From: Hyphomicrobiaceae bacterium
Lineage (GTDB): Bacteria; Pseudomonadota; Alphaproteobacteria; Rhizobiales; Hyphomicrobiaceae
DNA: 64,000 bases
Assembly (NCBI GenBank): GCA_041397645.1
Contig: JAWKWE010000007.1
Location: forward strand, 124,001-188,000
Reading direction: 5' to 3'
The notes beneath the pieces were generated by a model, which was not told where the DNA came from, searched no databases, and saw only the letters and a program-made list of their open reading frames with translations. A program made the translations under genes and the position numbers. Each line of letters begins with the position of its first letter. Within the stretch, counting starts at the first letter, position 1. Shown here piece after piece: positions 25,849 to 35,587 of this stretch.

Positions 25849-26496
25849 TTATGTTTTCGCAGATGAGGTCAGCAGCACATGCACAGCCTTGGGACCATGT
25901 GCAGGTCTGACGACGATGCCCGCAACATCTGCTGTGCGCGACGGCCCCGACACGAGATTGACCGCCCGCGGCCAGGGATCGTAGGCCGCCTTCGCTTTAG
26001 CCAAGCCATCTTCCAGAAACGCCGTGATGTCGGCCTTATCGAGCACGATCACATGGATCTCTGGCGCATAGTTGAGGCTTGAGGGGGCATCCTTGCTGGA
26101 GCAAAGAACGACACTTCCCGTTTCAGCGATCCCCGCCACCGCGCGGGTGACCGTCAATTTCTCATCGACGCGCGCTTTCTCGTCTCGCACCTGCACGGTG
26201 CGGGGCCACGGCAGATCGCGCAGAGTTGGCGAGACGGAAATATCTGGTGCGAGATTGGCGCGCGCCAGAATTTCAGCGACAGCAACGGGCACACCTTCTA
26301 TGCCGCCGACGTCCCGGATGCTTATGAGATTTGTCGCCGCCTTGGCCCGAAAACTCGCTTCGACATCGCCCGGCAGCTGCGGGCGGATCGATGCCGGGCG
26401 GTCCTTCGACCATACAGAAAGCGGGTCACTGTCCCTTGTGGCGGCTGTTGCGGCCTTGATGCGTGCCATAATCTCATCGCGTGCCGAGCCACTCAT
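25849..26496 (-). CDS. lutC: Lactate utilization protein C (LUD domain)
   Basis: 215 residues, a single LUD domain (RVDEKLTVTRAVAGIAETGSVVLCSSK...; C-terminal VSGPSRTADVAGIVVRPAHGPKAVHVLL). LutC acts with LutA and LutB in the L-lactate dehydrogenase complex that oxidises lactate to pyruvate. The start overlaps the lutB stop by 4 bases, so the two are coupled. No lutA (CCG-domain Fe-S subunit) is present in the window. Confidence 0.9.
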   Translation of the reverse strand: MSGSARDEIMARIKAATAATRDSDPLSVWSKDRPASIRPQLPGDVEASFRAKAATNLISIRDVGGIEGVPVAVAEILARANLAPDISVSPTLRDLPWPRTVQVRDEKARVDEKLTVTRAVAGIAETGSVVLCSSKDAPSSLNYAPEIHVIVLDKADITAFLEDGLAKAKAAYDPWPRAVNLVSGPSRTADVAGIVVRPAHGPKAVHVLLTSSAKT

Positions 26497-27911
26497 CGGG
26501 CACCTCCGCGATCTTTCCAGATTTCTTGAAACGTCTTGCCTTGAGGCGCCGGCATGTCGCGCTCACCCGTCCAACCGCTGCCAAGCGGGAGTGAGCGAAT
26601 CCGACCGCGCGTGCCGCCCATCAGACGCATCGAACGCGCCGCTATTCGAGCAGCAATGTTGTAAAGGCGTGGACGACGGGCAACCCACGACCACAGCCCC
26701 AACCCAGCACGCACTGTGGAGGACGTCATACCCGCCTCCCACTGATCGTGGCGCAATCGGCGCAACATGTCTGGCAAAGGAATTTTGACCGGACACACCT
26801 GCTGACAGCGACCATTGAGCGTGCAGGCGTGGGGCAGCTCACCGCCCTTTTCATGTCCTGCGATCATGGGGGTTAGGACGGCACCCATTGGACCCGGATA
26901 GACCCAGTTGTAGGCGTGCCCCCCAACGGACATGTAGACCGGACAATGGTTCATGCACGCGCCACAGCGAATGCACCGAAGCATTGGTTTGAAGGGCCCG
27001 TTGAGCATCTTGCTGCGGCCGTTATCGACCAGAACCACGTGATATTCTTCAGGTCCGTCGATGTCGCCGGCGAGCCGTTTTCCACTCATCAAGCTCATGT
27101 AGGTGGTGAATTCCATGCCGAGCGCGCTGCGCGCCAAGAGCCGCAACATCGTCACCGCATCATTGATGGTAGGAACCAACTTCTCGATGCCGACGGTCAC
27201 AACATGCACGCGCGCCAGCGTGGAAGTGAGGTCTCCATTGCCCTCGTTGGTTACGACGATATTGGAGCCGGTTTCGGCAATGAGGAAGTTCGCTCCGGTG
27301 ACGCCTATATCTGCCGCAAAAAACTTTTTACGCAGCACCGTACGGATCTGACCTATCAACTCTGCTGGATCGCTGGTCTGCTTGAAGCCATATGCCTTGT
27401 GCTTTTCGGCAAACAGCGCCGAGATCTGCTCCACCGTTTTATGGACGGTCGGCATGACGATGTGGCTGGGTGCCTCACCGGCAAGCTGCACGATATATTC
27501 GCCCGCGTCGGTCTCGAGCACCTCGAGCCCTTCGGCTTCCAGTACCGCGTTGAGACCGATCTCCTCCGACACCATGGACTTACCTTTAGTGACGGTTTTG
27601 GCGTTGGTTCGTCGGCAAATATCGCGAATTATCTCGCACGCATGTTGGGCATCGCGCGCCCAGTGCACTTGTCCACCGCGTGACGTTACAGCCTGCTCGT
27701 AGCGTTCAAGGTAGAAATCGAGATTGGCGAGGGTGTGATCCTTGATCGCCGCACCCTGCGCCCGCAATGCCTCGAAATCGGGAAACTCGGCAACGGCTTT
27801 GGCGCGGTTCCCGACAAAACCCCGGCGCAAAGCGGCCAGCGAAGACTGCAGGTTATTATCAGCCATTGCGCGTACAGCGCGGGTCTCGAAATTCGCCGTC
27901 GAATGTTCCAT
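26493..27911 (-). CDS. lutB: Lactate utilization protein B (LUD domain plus two 4Fe-4S clusters)
   Basis: About 472 residues. The LUD domain spans roughly 65-290 (GKSMVSEEIGLN, GVTGANFLIAETGSNIVVTNEGN), followed by two 4Fe-4S motifs (CIRCGACMNHCPVY and CTLNGRCQQVCPVKIP) near 310-375 and a C-terminal helical tail. Fe-S/LUD subunit of the LutABC lactate oxidation complex. ATG 27911 is preferred to the TTG at 27920. It sits between lldP and lutC on one transcript, making a lactate uptake and oxidation unit. Confidence 0.92.
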   Translation of the reverse strand: MEHSTANFETRAVRAMADNNLQSSLAALRRGFVGNRAKAVAEFPDFEALRAQGAAIKDHTLANLDFYLERYEQAVTSRGGQVHWARDAQHACEIIRDICRRTNAKTVTKGKSMVSEEIGLNAVLEAEGLEVLETDAGEYIVQLAGEAPSHIVMPTVHKTVEQISALFAEKHKAYGFKQTSDPAELIGQIRTVLRKKFFAADIGVTGANFLIAETGSNIVVTNEGNGDLTSTLARVHVVTVGIEKLVPTINDAVTMLRLLARSALGMEFTTYMSLMSGKRLAGDIDGPEEYHVVLVDNGRSKMLNGPFKPMLRCIRCGACMNHCPVYMSVGGHAYNWVYPGPMGAVLTPMIAGHEKGGELPHACTLNGRCQQVCPVKIPLPDMLRRLRHDQWEAGMTSSTVRAGLGLWSWVARRPRLYNIAARIAARSMRLMGGTRGRIRSLPLGSGWTGERDMPAPQGKTFQEIWKDRGGAR

Positions 27912-27951
27912 GCCGCTCAAAGGAACTTCTCACACTTTGAAGAAAACCATT

Positions 27952-27982
27952 GCGGCCCGCATGCATGCGCACGTCGGGCCGC
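27952..27982 (-). other. Intercistronic hairpin between lldP and lutB
   Basis: Perfect 8-bp stem GCGGCCCG / CGGGCCGC; the 15-base loop contains the palindrome GCATGCATGC. No T run. It may attenuate or stabilise the mRNA so that permease and oxidase are made in different amounts. Confidence 0.5.
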
Positions 27983-27999
27983 GATGTCGTCGAAATAAC

Positions 28000-29721
28000 T
28001 TACGGTGTGACCGGCCCAGACACGATCATGAAGGGGAACATGTAGGCCTGTGCCATCACTAGCAGGCCAACGAGGCAAGCCAGGGCCACCGAGTGGAAGA
28101 AGACGAAGCGAAGGATTGAGCCTTCGTTGCCGTACCACTTCGTGGCCGTCGAGGCGACGACGATGGACTGCGCGTCTATCATTTTGCCCATCACGCCGCC
28201 GGAGCTGTTCGCCGCCGCCATCAGAATGGGGCTCAGACCCAGCTGCTGAGCACTGACCTTCTGGAGGCCGCCGAACAGCACGTTTGATGCCGTATCGGAT
28301 CCTGTCAGCGCCACACCGAGCCAACCAATCATGGTGCCGAAGAACGGATACAGGAAACCTGTGTTAGCCAACAGCAATCCCATTGTTGCGTCGGTGCCGG
28401 CGTAGCGGGTCACATAGCCGATGGCCAGCATTGCTGCGATCGTGAGCAGAGAATATCGCACCATCCAAATCGTCTTGCCGTACATTCGGATCATCTGTGG
28501 AACAGTATATCCGAGCACGAACGCCGCCACGATTGCCGCGAGGAAAATGCTCGTTCCGGTGGCCGAAAGGATATTGAACGTATAGACCGCCTTCTCGGGT
28601 TCAGGATGTGCCACGACCGGAGGCATCTTCTGGACTTGCTCGTTCAGGCCCGGGATCGGGAATTTGTTGAAGGCGAGCTTGGTGAGCGAGCAGGCCGATT
28701 CAGAAATCGCCGAGCGGGTCTCACCTGCGGAAAGTGCGGTGGGACAACCGTTCAAGACCTCTTTCACCTGCGGCACGCCCCATGCGAACACGAACAGGCT
28801 GAGGATCACCCATGGCGCCCATACGCGCGCGCCGCCACCCGTAAGCGCGGCAGCCGAGGTGCCCGGATGGTTCTCCGCGGCATGATGGTCCGGCATATCC
28901 GTCATCGGGTTGGCGGGCTTCCAGAACCTGAGGAACAGCGCCAGTGCGCCCATGGAACAGATGGCTGCCACCACGTTGACAAGCCACGGACCGTGGTAGT
29001 TCGAGATCAAATACTGGGGAATAGCGAACGAAACGCCTGCAACAAGGATAGGCGGCCAAACCTCCATCATTTTACGGAAACCGACGAAGGCCCAGATCAG
29101 CCAGAACGGGACGAGAATGCAGAACGGCGTCAGCTGGCGGCCCACTTGCGCGGTCAATGAAAGAAGGTCGAGGCCGGTGACGGCGGAAAGCGCGATGACG
29201 GGTGTGCCCAGCGCTCCGAAGGCCACCGGAGCAGTGTTGGCAATCAGCGACAAGCCAGATGCGGCCAAGGGCGAGAACCCTAGGCCAATCAGCATGGCCG
29301 CCGTCACCGCGACCGGGGTGCCGAAACCGGCGGCTCCTTCGAAGAACGCGCCGAGAGAAAATGCGATGAACAGCAACTGGATACGCCTGTCATCGGAGAT
29401 GTTGCGGATCGAAACCTGCAAGCGTTCGAAGTCACCCTTCTCGTTTGTAAGGTTATAAAGAAAGATGACGTTGAGAATGATCCAGCCGATTGGCATCAGG
29501 CCGAAAGCGGCCCCAAGGCCCGCAGCTTTCGCCGCCATGTCCGCTGGCATACCGAAGCCGAGCACGGCCACAAGAAGTGCTGAGATCAAACCCAGGATTG
29601 CCGCGTAGTGAGCTTTGATCTCGAAGATCGCAATCGATCCCAGAAGCACGAACACGGGCAAGGCAGCCACAGCCGCCGACAACAGCATGTTCCCAAACGG
29701 ATCGTAGACCTGTGACCACAT
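28000..29721 (-). CDS. lldP: L-lactate permease
   Basis: 573 residues, LctP family, about 12-14 membrane helices. Family segments: AFFEGAAGFGTPVAVTAAMLIGLGF in the first half and, near the C-terminus, LTGSDTASNVLFGGLQKVSAQQLGLSP. Imports L-lactate (or glycolate/D-lactate) with protons. GGGGGAAG lies about 6 bases before the ATG. First gene of the lldP-lutB-lutC unit. An imperfect hairpin/operator is located 67-98 bases upstream. Confidence 0.93.
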   Translation of the reverse strand: MWSQVYDPFGNMLLSAAVAALPVFVLLGSIAIFEIKAHYAAILGLISALLVAVLGFGMPADMAAKAAGLGAAFGLMPIGWIILNVIFLYNLTNEKGDFERLQVSIRNISDDRRIQLLFIAFSLGAFFEGAAGFGTPVAVTAAMLIGLGFSPLAASGLSLIANTAPVAFGALGTPVIALSAVTGLDLLSLTAQVGRQLTPFCILVPFWLIWAFVGFRKMMEVWPPILVAGVSFAIPQYLISNYHGPWLVNVVAAICSMGALALFLRFWKPANPMTDMPDHHAAENHPGTSAAALTGGGARVWAPWVILSLFVFAWGVPQVKEVLNGCPTALSAGETRSAISESACSLTKLAFNKFPIPGLNEQVQKMPPVVAHPEPEKAVYTFNILSATGTSIFLAAIVAAFVLGYTVPQMIRMYGKTIWMVRYSLLTIAAMLAIGYVTRYAGTDATMGLLLANTGFLYPFFGTMIGWLGVALTGSDTASNVLFGGLQKVSAQQLGLSPILMAAANSSGGVMGKMIDAQSIVVASTATKWYGNEGSILRFVFFHSVALACLVGLLVMAQAYMFPFMIVSGPVTP

Positions 29722-29787
29722 CCTCGGCTTCCCCCTTTTTTATAATTCCCTGGCCATTGTAGTGTCGTGGACCGACTAGCCATTATG

Positions 29788-29819
29788 GGCTTCTTGGTCA
29801 GGTAAATAGACCATAAGCC
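29788..29819 (-). promoter_or_regulatory. Inverted repeat upstream of lldP, possible operator or leader hairpin
   Basis: Arms GGCTT..TGGTC / GACCA.AAGCC around a 9-base A/T-rich centre. The TGGTC/GACCA pair resembles half-sites of GntR-type lactate/fatty-acid regulators (TGGTC-N-GACCA), but the centre is longer than in those operators. Beyond this, 29722-30012 shows an AT-rich promoter-like stretch and no gene. Confidence 0.4.
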
Positions 29820-30012
29820 TGTCGTGGGCAAATACGTATATTGGGGATAGCGGTAGATGATGTTCTCCTTCCCTACCCTGAAGACATGCGTGCAGCGCAC
29901 GAAAGCCGACCTGAGACGTTGGGCGCGTAGCGAAAGAACCGACAGTCCGTTAGTCTAAAGTTTACGAGCGACCGCGGCGCGAATTGGTCGCCGCACGAGA
30001 AGGATAATGCCC

Positions 30013-30543
30013 ATGAAACTCGCTGCAATAGCATACGATGCCGGACAGGGCGACGACATCGACGCCGTCCTGTGTGCCATTGCGCATGAGTTGCGCGCCA
30101 AGGGTTACAAGCTCGCTGGTGCGGTGCAATGGAATGAGCCGCGCGAGGGCCTACCGCACGACGCGATGATCCTGGAGGATCTCTCCACGGGCCGCCGCCT
30201 CGACGTATCCGGCGAGCCTGCCGCGGGCGGCGGCGGATGCCGACTCGATTCCTATGCTTTGGAAACCGTTGCGGGACTGGTGGCAAACACGATCGATACG
30301 AACGTCGACCTCGTCATCCTCAATCGCTTCGGCAAACAGGAGGCAGCACGTGCGGGCTTCCGTCCGATCATCGAAGCCGCTGTTGCCAATGAATTGCCGG
30401 TTCTCACCGGGCTCAACAATGCGCATCGCGCGTTGTGGGAAGACTTCACGAGCGGAGAAGGTATCTATCTGTCTGCAAGCCCTGAGGACGTCAAAGACTG
30501 GGCCGCTCGCACCCTCGCGGAGCGCAAGCCGGCTGACCGCTGA
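30013..30543 (+). CDS. DUF2478 domain protein
   Basis: 176 residues, beginning MKLAAIAYDAGQGDDID and ending with a helical tail; contains LNRFGKQEAARAGFRPIIE and VLTGLNNAHRALWEDF, typical of DUF2478, a nucleotide-binding-like fold often encoded near molybdate or tungstate transport genes. No molybdate transporter is nearby, but the molybdenum aldehyde dehydrogenase is about 8 kb away. Start chosen at ATG 30013, with AAGGA 8 bases upstream; another ATG (30007) lies only 2 bases after that site. Function unproven. Confidence 0.75.
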   Translation: MKLAAIAYDAGQGDDIDAVLCAIAHELRAKGYKLAGAVQWNEPREGLPHDAMILEDLSTGRRLDVSGEPAAGGGGCRLDSYALETVAGLVANTIDTNVDLVILNRFGKQEAARAGFRPIIEAAVANELPVLTGLNNAHRALWEDFTSGEGIYLSASPEDVKDWAARTLAERKPADR

Positions 30544-30564
30544 GGGCCCAATCCTTACGTGCCA

Positions 30565-33237
30565 CTAGAGATCGAGGCGCACTTCGACCACTTCAGGATC
30601 ATCCTCGCCGATCGTCATCTTGAACCCAAGCCGGCGAGCCATCTCAATCATGGTTGTATTTTCCGATAGCACCAATCCGGTGATGCTGCGGACATCCTCG
30701 GCGCGGGCATAGGTAATGAGGTGCTGCATCAGACGCCACCCGAGCCCCCTACCCTTCTGATCTGAGCGTACCAGGATTCCGTATTCCCCCGTCGCCAGAT
30801 CGGGATCGAGAACCAGACGGACGACACCCAGCAAATCGCCGCTTTCGGGCGCAAGCGCAACGAAGGCCATCTCGCGCGCATAGTCGATTTGCGTAAGGCG
30901 TGCGAGAAATTGGTGCGATAGCGCCACCCGTGGCGTGAAGAAGCGCATCCGCACATCTTCCGAAGAAATATTGGAAAAGAACTTCTCATAAAGCCGTTCG
31001 TCCTCAGGGCGCACCGGGCGAACCAACACGTCACCGACACCCGCGATGTCAAAGCGAGTCTCCCACTGAAGCGGATAAGGCCTGATGGCGAGCGCCATAC
31101 GCGGCTTCAGCCTTTCATCCTCCACCCGAATGCGTGCGTCGAGCGCCAGCACGCCCTCCTCGTCAACGATCAGCGGATTGATGTCCAGTTCGCGGATCTC
31201 GGGGTGTCGCACGACCAGATGGCTGATCTTGACCAGCGTGTCGGCAATGGCCCCCACGTTCGCCGGTGGCGTATTGCGATAGCCCTTGAGCAACTTCGAG
31301 ATGCGCGTTTCCTTGATCATTTGTCGGGCGAGCACATCATCAAGCGGAGGCAGCGCCAGAGCACGATCGGCCACCACCTCAACCGCGGTTCCACCGGCTC
31401 CGAACAGGATCATCGGCCCGAACGTGCGATCCACGCTCATTCCGACTATGGTTTCATGCGCGCCTGGGCGACGGATCATGGCTTCCACCATGAAGCCTTC
31501 GATCTTTGCGTCCGGCCTTACAGATGCAACCCGCTCCATCATTTCCTGCGCGGCAATGGCGGCGGCTTTCGCGCTTTCAAGCCCAAGCCGCACGCCTCCC
31601 ACGTCGGACTTATGCGAGATGTCCGGCGAAAGGATCTTGATCACACAGGCTGCGTTGTGGACTAGCACCTGGGCGGCGGCGGCTTCGACTTCTGCCGCGT
31701 TGCGCGCAACGATCGTCTCGGCGACCGGGATGCCTTCAGCGGCAAGCACGGCCTTGGCCTCAATGGCATTGAGAACGTCGCGGCCCTCGCTCAACGCCGA
31801 TGCGATGATCCGCGTCACCTCGCTGTCGTCATCGGCCTCGAACTTCGGCCCAGCATCGGGTGTCTGGATGAGTTCCTGCTGTGCCCGCGCATATCTGACA
31901 AGTTGCATAAACCCGACGACGGCGTCGCTTGGCGTTTCGAACGTTGGGATTTTGTCTTTCACAAACAGTTCGCGTGAAGCCCGCGCCGATCCCTCGCCCA
32001 ACCAGCACGTCAGCAACGGCTTTGGGTTTAAGTTGTCGCGGGTTTGCGCATGATATTCGTCCAAAATCGCTTGTGCATTCGCGAGTGGATCAGCGAGCGC
32101 CGTTGGACACTGCATGACGAGGAGGGCGTCAACCGATTTATCCTCCAGAAGCGCATCCATGGCCGCACGATACCGTTCAGGACCGGCGTCTCCGATGATG
32201 TCGACGGGATTGCCACCCGACCATCCAGCAGGGAGCACGGCGTCAAGCTTGGCCTTCGTCTCCGGCTCAAGAGGTGCAACAATTCCGCCCTCGTCCTGCA
32301 GGGCATCGACAGCAAGGACACCCGCGCCGCCGCCATTGGTGAGAATGGTCAAGCGTTCCCCATGGAGCCTGGGACGGCGTGCAAGAACCTCGGCGGCGGC
32401 AAACATATCTGGCAACGTTTGCACACGCAAAAGGCCAGTACGGCGGAAGGCGGCATCGTATGCAGCGTCTGAACCGGCAAGAGCGCCAGTGTGGGACATG
32501 GCTGCGCGCGCTCCGGCTTCATGGCGTCCGCTCTTCACCACGATTACCGGCTTCACGCGTGCAGCGCGGCGGGCGGCCGAAATAAACTTGGAAGCATTGG
32601 TGAGCGCCTCCATGTAGACCAGGATGGCTCGGCTCTCCATGTCTCCCGCGAAGTAGTCGAGAAGATCACCGAAATCGATGTCCGACATGTCACCGAGCGA
32701 GACCACATGCGAAAATCCAATGTCGCGACCGGCAGCCCAGTCAATCACCGTCGTCAGCAGCGCTCCCGACTGAGACAGGAATGCGATTGTCCCCTTCGGC
32801 GCATCGCGATGCGCAAAGCTCGCGTTGAGACCGAGTGTCGGTAGCATCAAGCCAATGCCGTTTGGCCCCAGAATGCGAAGGCAATAGGGCCGAGCGTTAT
32901 CGAGCATCGTCGCTTTTAGCGGGCCTAGCCCAGCTGTCACGACGACGGCCGCGCGCACGCCCTTCTTGCCCAATTGAGCAATGATGTCGGGAACCGTCTT
33001 GGCGGGTGTCGCCACCACCGCCAAATCCGGAACTACAGGAAGATCATCGATTGATTTGAAGCAAGGCTGACCATGAATTTCGCTATGACGCGGATTGACG
33101 AGCAGGATCTTTCCGCCAAATCCTCCGGCCATCAGATTTTTGACAATGGTCTCGCCAACTGTACCAGGTTCTGAGCTGGCGCCCACGAATACGACCGAGC
33201 GGGGTTGGAAAAGAGCATCGAGATTGCGAACGGTCAT
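30565..33237 (-). CDS. ADP-forming acetate-CoA ligase-like / GNAT protein acetyltransferase fusion (Pat-like)
   Basis: 890 residues: CoA-binding Rossmann domain (PRSVVFVGASSEPGTVGE), succinyl-CoA-ligase-like domain with LGPNGIGL and the CHTGAL-like SHTGALAGSDAAYD, ATP-grasp domain (about 480-700), and a C-terminal GNAT domain (LVRSDQKGRGLGWRLMQHLI). The architecture matches the Pat/PatZ lysine acetyltransferases that switch off acetyl-CoA synthetase; an acyl-CoA synthetase activity is the alternative. ATG 33237 (MTVRNLDALFQPRSV) fits the family start, with GAGG about 10 bases upstream. Transcribed alone, convergent with the DUF2478 gene. Confidence 0.85.
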   Translation of the reverse strand: MTVRNLDALFQPRSVVFVGASSEPGTVGETIVKNLMAGGFGGKILLVNPRHSEIHGQPCFKSIDDLPVVPDLAVVATPAKTVPDIIAQLGKKGVRAAVVVTAGLGPLKATMLDNARPYCLRILGPNGIGLMLPTLGLNASFAHRDAPKGTIAFLSQSGALLTTVIDWAAGRDIGFSHVVSLGDMSDIDFGDLLDYFAGDMESRAILVYMEALTNASKFISAARRAARVKPVIVVKSGRHEAGARAAMSHTGALAGSDAAYDAAFRRTGLLRVQTLPDMFAAAEVLARRPRLHGERLTILTNGGGAGVLAVDALQDEGGIVAPLEPETKAKLDAVLPAGWSGGNPVDIIGDAGPERYRAAMDALLEDKSVDALLVMQCPTALADPLANAQAILDEYHAQTRDNLNPKPLLTCWLGEGSARASRELFVKDKIPTFETPSDAVVGFMQLVRYARAQQELIQTPDAGPKFEADDDSEVTRIIASALSEGRDVLNAIEAKAVLAAEGIPVAETIVARNAAEVEAAAAQVLVHNAACVIKILSPDISHKSDVGGVRLGLESAKAAAIAAQEMMERVASVRPDAKIEGFMVEAMIRRPGAHETIVGMSVDRTFGPMILFGAGGTAVEVVADRALALPPLDDVLARQMIKETRISKLLKGYRNTPPANVGAIADTLVKISHLVVRHPEIRELDINPLIVDEEGVLALDARIRVEDERLKPRMALAIRPYPLQWETRFDIAGVGDVLVRPVRPEDERLYEKFFSNISSEDVRMRFFTPRVALSHQFLARLTQIDYAREMAFVALAPESGDLLGVVRLVLDPDLATGEYGILVRSDQKGRGLGWRLMQHLITYARAEDVRSITGLVLSENTTMIEMARRLGFKMTIGEDDPEVVEVRLDL

Positions 33238-33442
33238 AGGGTCATTGCCTCGTGGGTCCTTTACCTGATCAACTGCGCCGTCAATGACGGATTGCCGTCG
33301 TGCGCTTGTCTTGCCAGAGAAAGCGCTGAACGTGCAATTGTTGTGACAGCGCAAGGTTCTCAGTGCAGCCCCTTGACGCAGCGCCGGTACCGCTCCACCA
33401 AGGATAAAAGTTCAATCTGCCGATCCCCGGGGAGGGCTGAAG

Positions 33443-34018
33443 ATGAGTCGAGTTGGTCACGCGAACTACGAAACCGCCAGTGCAGAGCTGCGCGCGGCGT
33501 GGGACAGCGAGATGCGTGAACGCGGGCGCGTCACCAACATGAAACGCACACTTCTGCAGTCGGAGCCCGCCTATGCAGCCTATATGGGCTGGTATCCACT
33601 TTGGGACGAACTGGAAAAGCTCGTCGGGCATCGGGCAGCCGCAGTGTTCGCGCACGCGATATCCGCGCGTAACGGATGCGTCCTGTGTACACTCTATTTC
33701 CGCAAGGAACTCGATGAAGTGGGGATCGCGCCGGACGCATTTACCACAACACCCGACGAGGCCCTCCTTGTGCGTCTGGCGGAGAGCATGGTGGTGGAAA
33801 GCGCAGGCCACCATACGTCAGATAATGAAGCCCTATGGAAGGATCTCAAAGCCCGGTTTAGTGACCGGGATCTCGTCAACATCGTGGGCTTCGCGGGCAT
33901 GATGATGGCTGTCAATGTTTTCAACAGCACGCTCGGCGTAGAGGTCGATAAGGAATTGGAGCGTTTTCTGCCCTCCTTGCGCACCGCTCAGCGCCAGGCA
34001 GCGAATGAGACGACCTGA
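33443..34018 (+). CDS. Carboxymuconolactone decarboxylase / AhpD-like protein
   Basis: 191 residues of the peroxidase-related AhpD-like group. The redox motif is C-V-L-C (C79, C82) in ARNGCVLCTLYFRKEL, followed by a helical C-terminus. AhpD proteins reduce peroxiredoxins through this Cys pair. GGGGAGG lies about 8 bases before the ATG. The stop overlaps the next start (TGATG at 34016-34020), so it is translationally coupled to the kinase fusion. Confidence 0.82.
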   Translation: MSRVGHANYETASAELRAAWDSEMRERGRVTNMKRTLLQSEPAYAAYMGWYPLWDELEKLVGHRAAAVFAHAISARNGCVLCTLYFRKELDEVGIAPDAFTTTPDEALLVRLAESMVVESAGHHTSDNEALWKDLKARFSDRDLVNIVGFAGMMMAVNVFNSTLGVEVDKELERFLPSLRTAQRQAANETT

Positions 34019-35574
34019 TGGCGCAAGCCCAAGACGAGATTTTCGCTTACCTGAGTAATCCGAAGAATTGGCCGGAAAAACCCGATAAAGTGGACGTGGT
34101 CGATACCCACGGCGCGCGCATCTTCCTGGCGGGCGACAGCGTCATGAAAATCAAACGCGCCGTGAAACTACCTTATCTCGATTTCTCCACGCTGGATCTG
34201 CGCAAGCGCTATTGCCTGCACGAGCTTGCCATCAACAGCCCAGGGGCTGGAGGCCTCTACCGCGATGTCATCCCCATTACGCGCGAGCGCGACGGTCGCC
34301 TGCTCGTCAATGGTTCTGGCACGCCTGTGGAATGGGCTGTCCGGATGCACCGCTTCGACCAGGGGGATCTTCTCAAGTCTGTGACCGCGCGCGGCGCACT
34401 CACGCCGAAAATGCTGGATGAACTGGCTGATGGCATTGCCCTCTACCACGCAAACGCGCCGGCCTCCAAGGCCGAGGCGGAACGCATGAGCGATGTTACG
34501 GCAGGCGTTCTTTCAGGATTGGAGACGTCAGCCACACCCGAGCTGTCAGGTTTGTTACAAGATCTTCGCGCAACATTTCAAACGGTTCTCTCCGGAACCC
34601 AAGCCTTGCGCGCAACCCGGGCTAAGAGCGGGCACATCAGACGCTGCCATGGCGATCTGCATACGGCCAACATCGTCCTTTGGAAGGGACATCCCGTTCT
34701 GTTCGACGCGCTCGAATTCGATGAAGAGCTCGCCACGATCGACACGATGTATGACTTTGCCTTCCTGCTCATGGATCTGGAACGAATGAACGCGCGCGAA
34801 GCGGCGAATGCACTGCTAAATCGCTACTTGTGGCGCACTCAGGACATCAGTGATGTGGAGGCCCTGCGGCTGCTGCCCTTGTTCATGTCGTTGCGTGCCT
34901 GCGTGCGTGCCCTCGTTGCTATGGACCGATTCGCGGCCACACATGGCGACAGCGGCACACTGCGAGCTTCAGCACACAGATCGCTTGCACACGCCCACCA
35001 CTGGCTTCAGCCGCCACCACCCCGCCTAATCGTCGTTGCGGGACTGTCCGGCACAGGAAAGACGACCCTCGCTCGCGCCCTTGCGCCCCTCATCGATCCA
35101 GCTCCGGGCGCACTTCATTTGCGCAGCGACTTGGAGCGGAAGGCGCTGGCTGGCGTCGAGCCAACCGATCGTCTTCCGCCATCAGCTTACTCGAAGCAAA
35201 CGGCCAACGCTGTCTACAACCGCCTGATCGCACGCGGCGAAGCAGCACTACGTGCCGGTCATAGCGTCATCATCGACGCGGTCATGGCTGATCCATCGGA
35301 ACGCGACGACGTCGAGGCTCTCGCACACCGAACCGGTGTCCCATTTTTCGGACTTTGGCTTGAAGGCGACGCGCAGACACTCAAGACGCGCGTAGCAAAC
35401 CGTGTAGGCGATGCTTCGGACGCGACATCAGCGGTGGTCGAAAAGCAGCTCGGCTACGATATCGGCAACATTCGCTGGCCGCGGCTCGATGCAACGGCTT
35501 CAGCGCCGCAAACACTTTCGGAAGCGCGCGGCGTTCTAGGTATCGCAGACCGCGCATCGAACGCAGCGCCATAA
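34018..35574 (+). CDS. Aminoglycoside phosphotransferase-like / P-loop kinase fusion
   Basis: 518 residues. The N-terminal half is an APH-like kinase (catalytic loop CHGDLHTANIVLW near residue 210, metal Asp in LFDALEFDE). The C-terminal half is a P-loop small-molecule kinase (GLSGTGKTTLARAL near 341, then a basic HLRSDLERKALAG). Proteins of this form are common in proteobacteria and are not known resistance enzymes; the substrate is unidentified. The 1-base overlap with the AhpD-like gene suggests a joint role, perhaps in redox or phospho-metabolite stress, which is inference. Confidence 0.82.
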   Translation: MAQAQDEIFAYLSNPKNWPEKPDKVDVVDTHGARIFLAGDSVMKIKRAVKLPYLDFSTLDLRKRYCLHELAINSPGAGGLYRDVIPITRERDGRLLVNGSGTPVEWAVRMHRFDQGDLLKSVTARGALTPKMLDELADGIALYHANAPASKAEAERMSDVTAGVLSGLETSATPELSGLLQDLRATFQTVLSGTQALRATRAKSGHIRRCHGDLHTANIVLWKGHPVLFDALEFDEELATIDTMYDFAFLLMDLERMNAREAANALLNRYLWRTQDISDVEALRLLPLFMSLRACVRALVAMDRFAATHGDSGTLRASAHRSLAHAHHWLQPPPPRLIVVAGLSGTGKTTLARALAPLIDPAPGALHLRSDLERKALAGVEPTDRLPPSAYSKQTANAVYNRLIARGEAALRAGHSVIIDAVMADPSERDDVEALAHRTGVPFFGLWLEGDAQTLKTRVANRVGDASDATSAVVEKQLGYDIGNIRWPRLDATASAPQTLSEARGVLGIADRASNAAP

Positions 35575-35587
35575 CGCAATACCTCCA

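Noticed and set aside
34018..35574. Aminoglycoside resistance gene
   Set aside because: Only the fold matches; the fused P-loop kinase and the housekeeping-like context fit the widespread APH/AAA family with no known resistance role.
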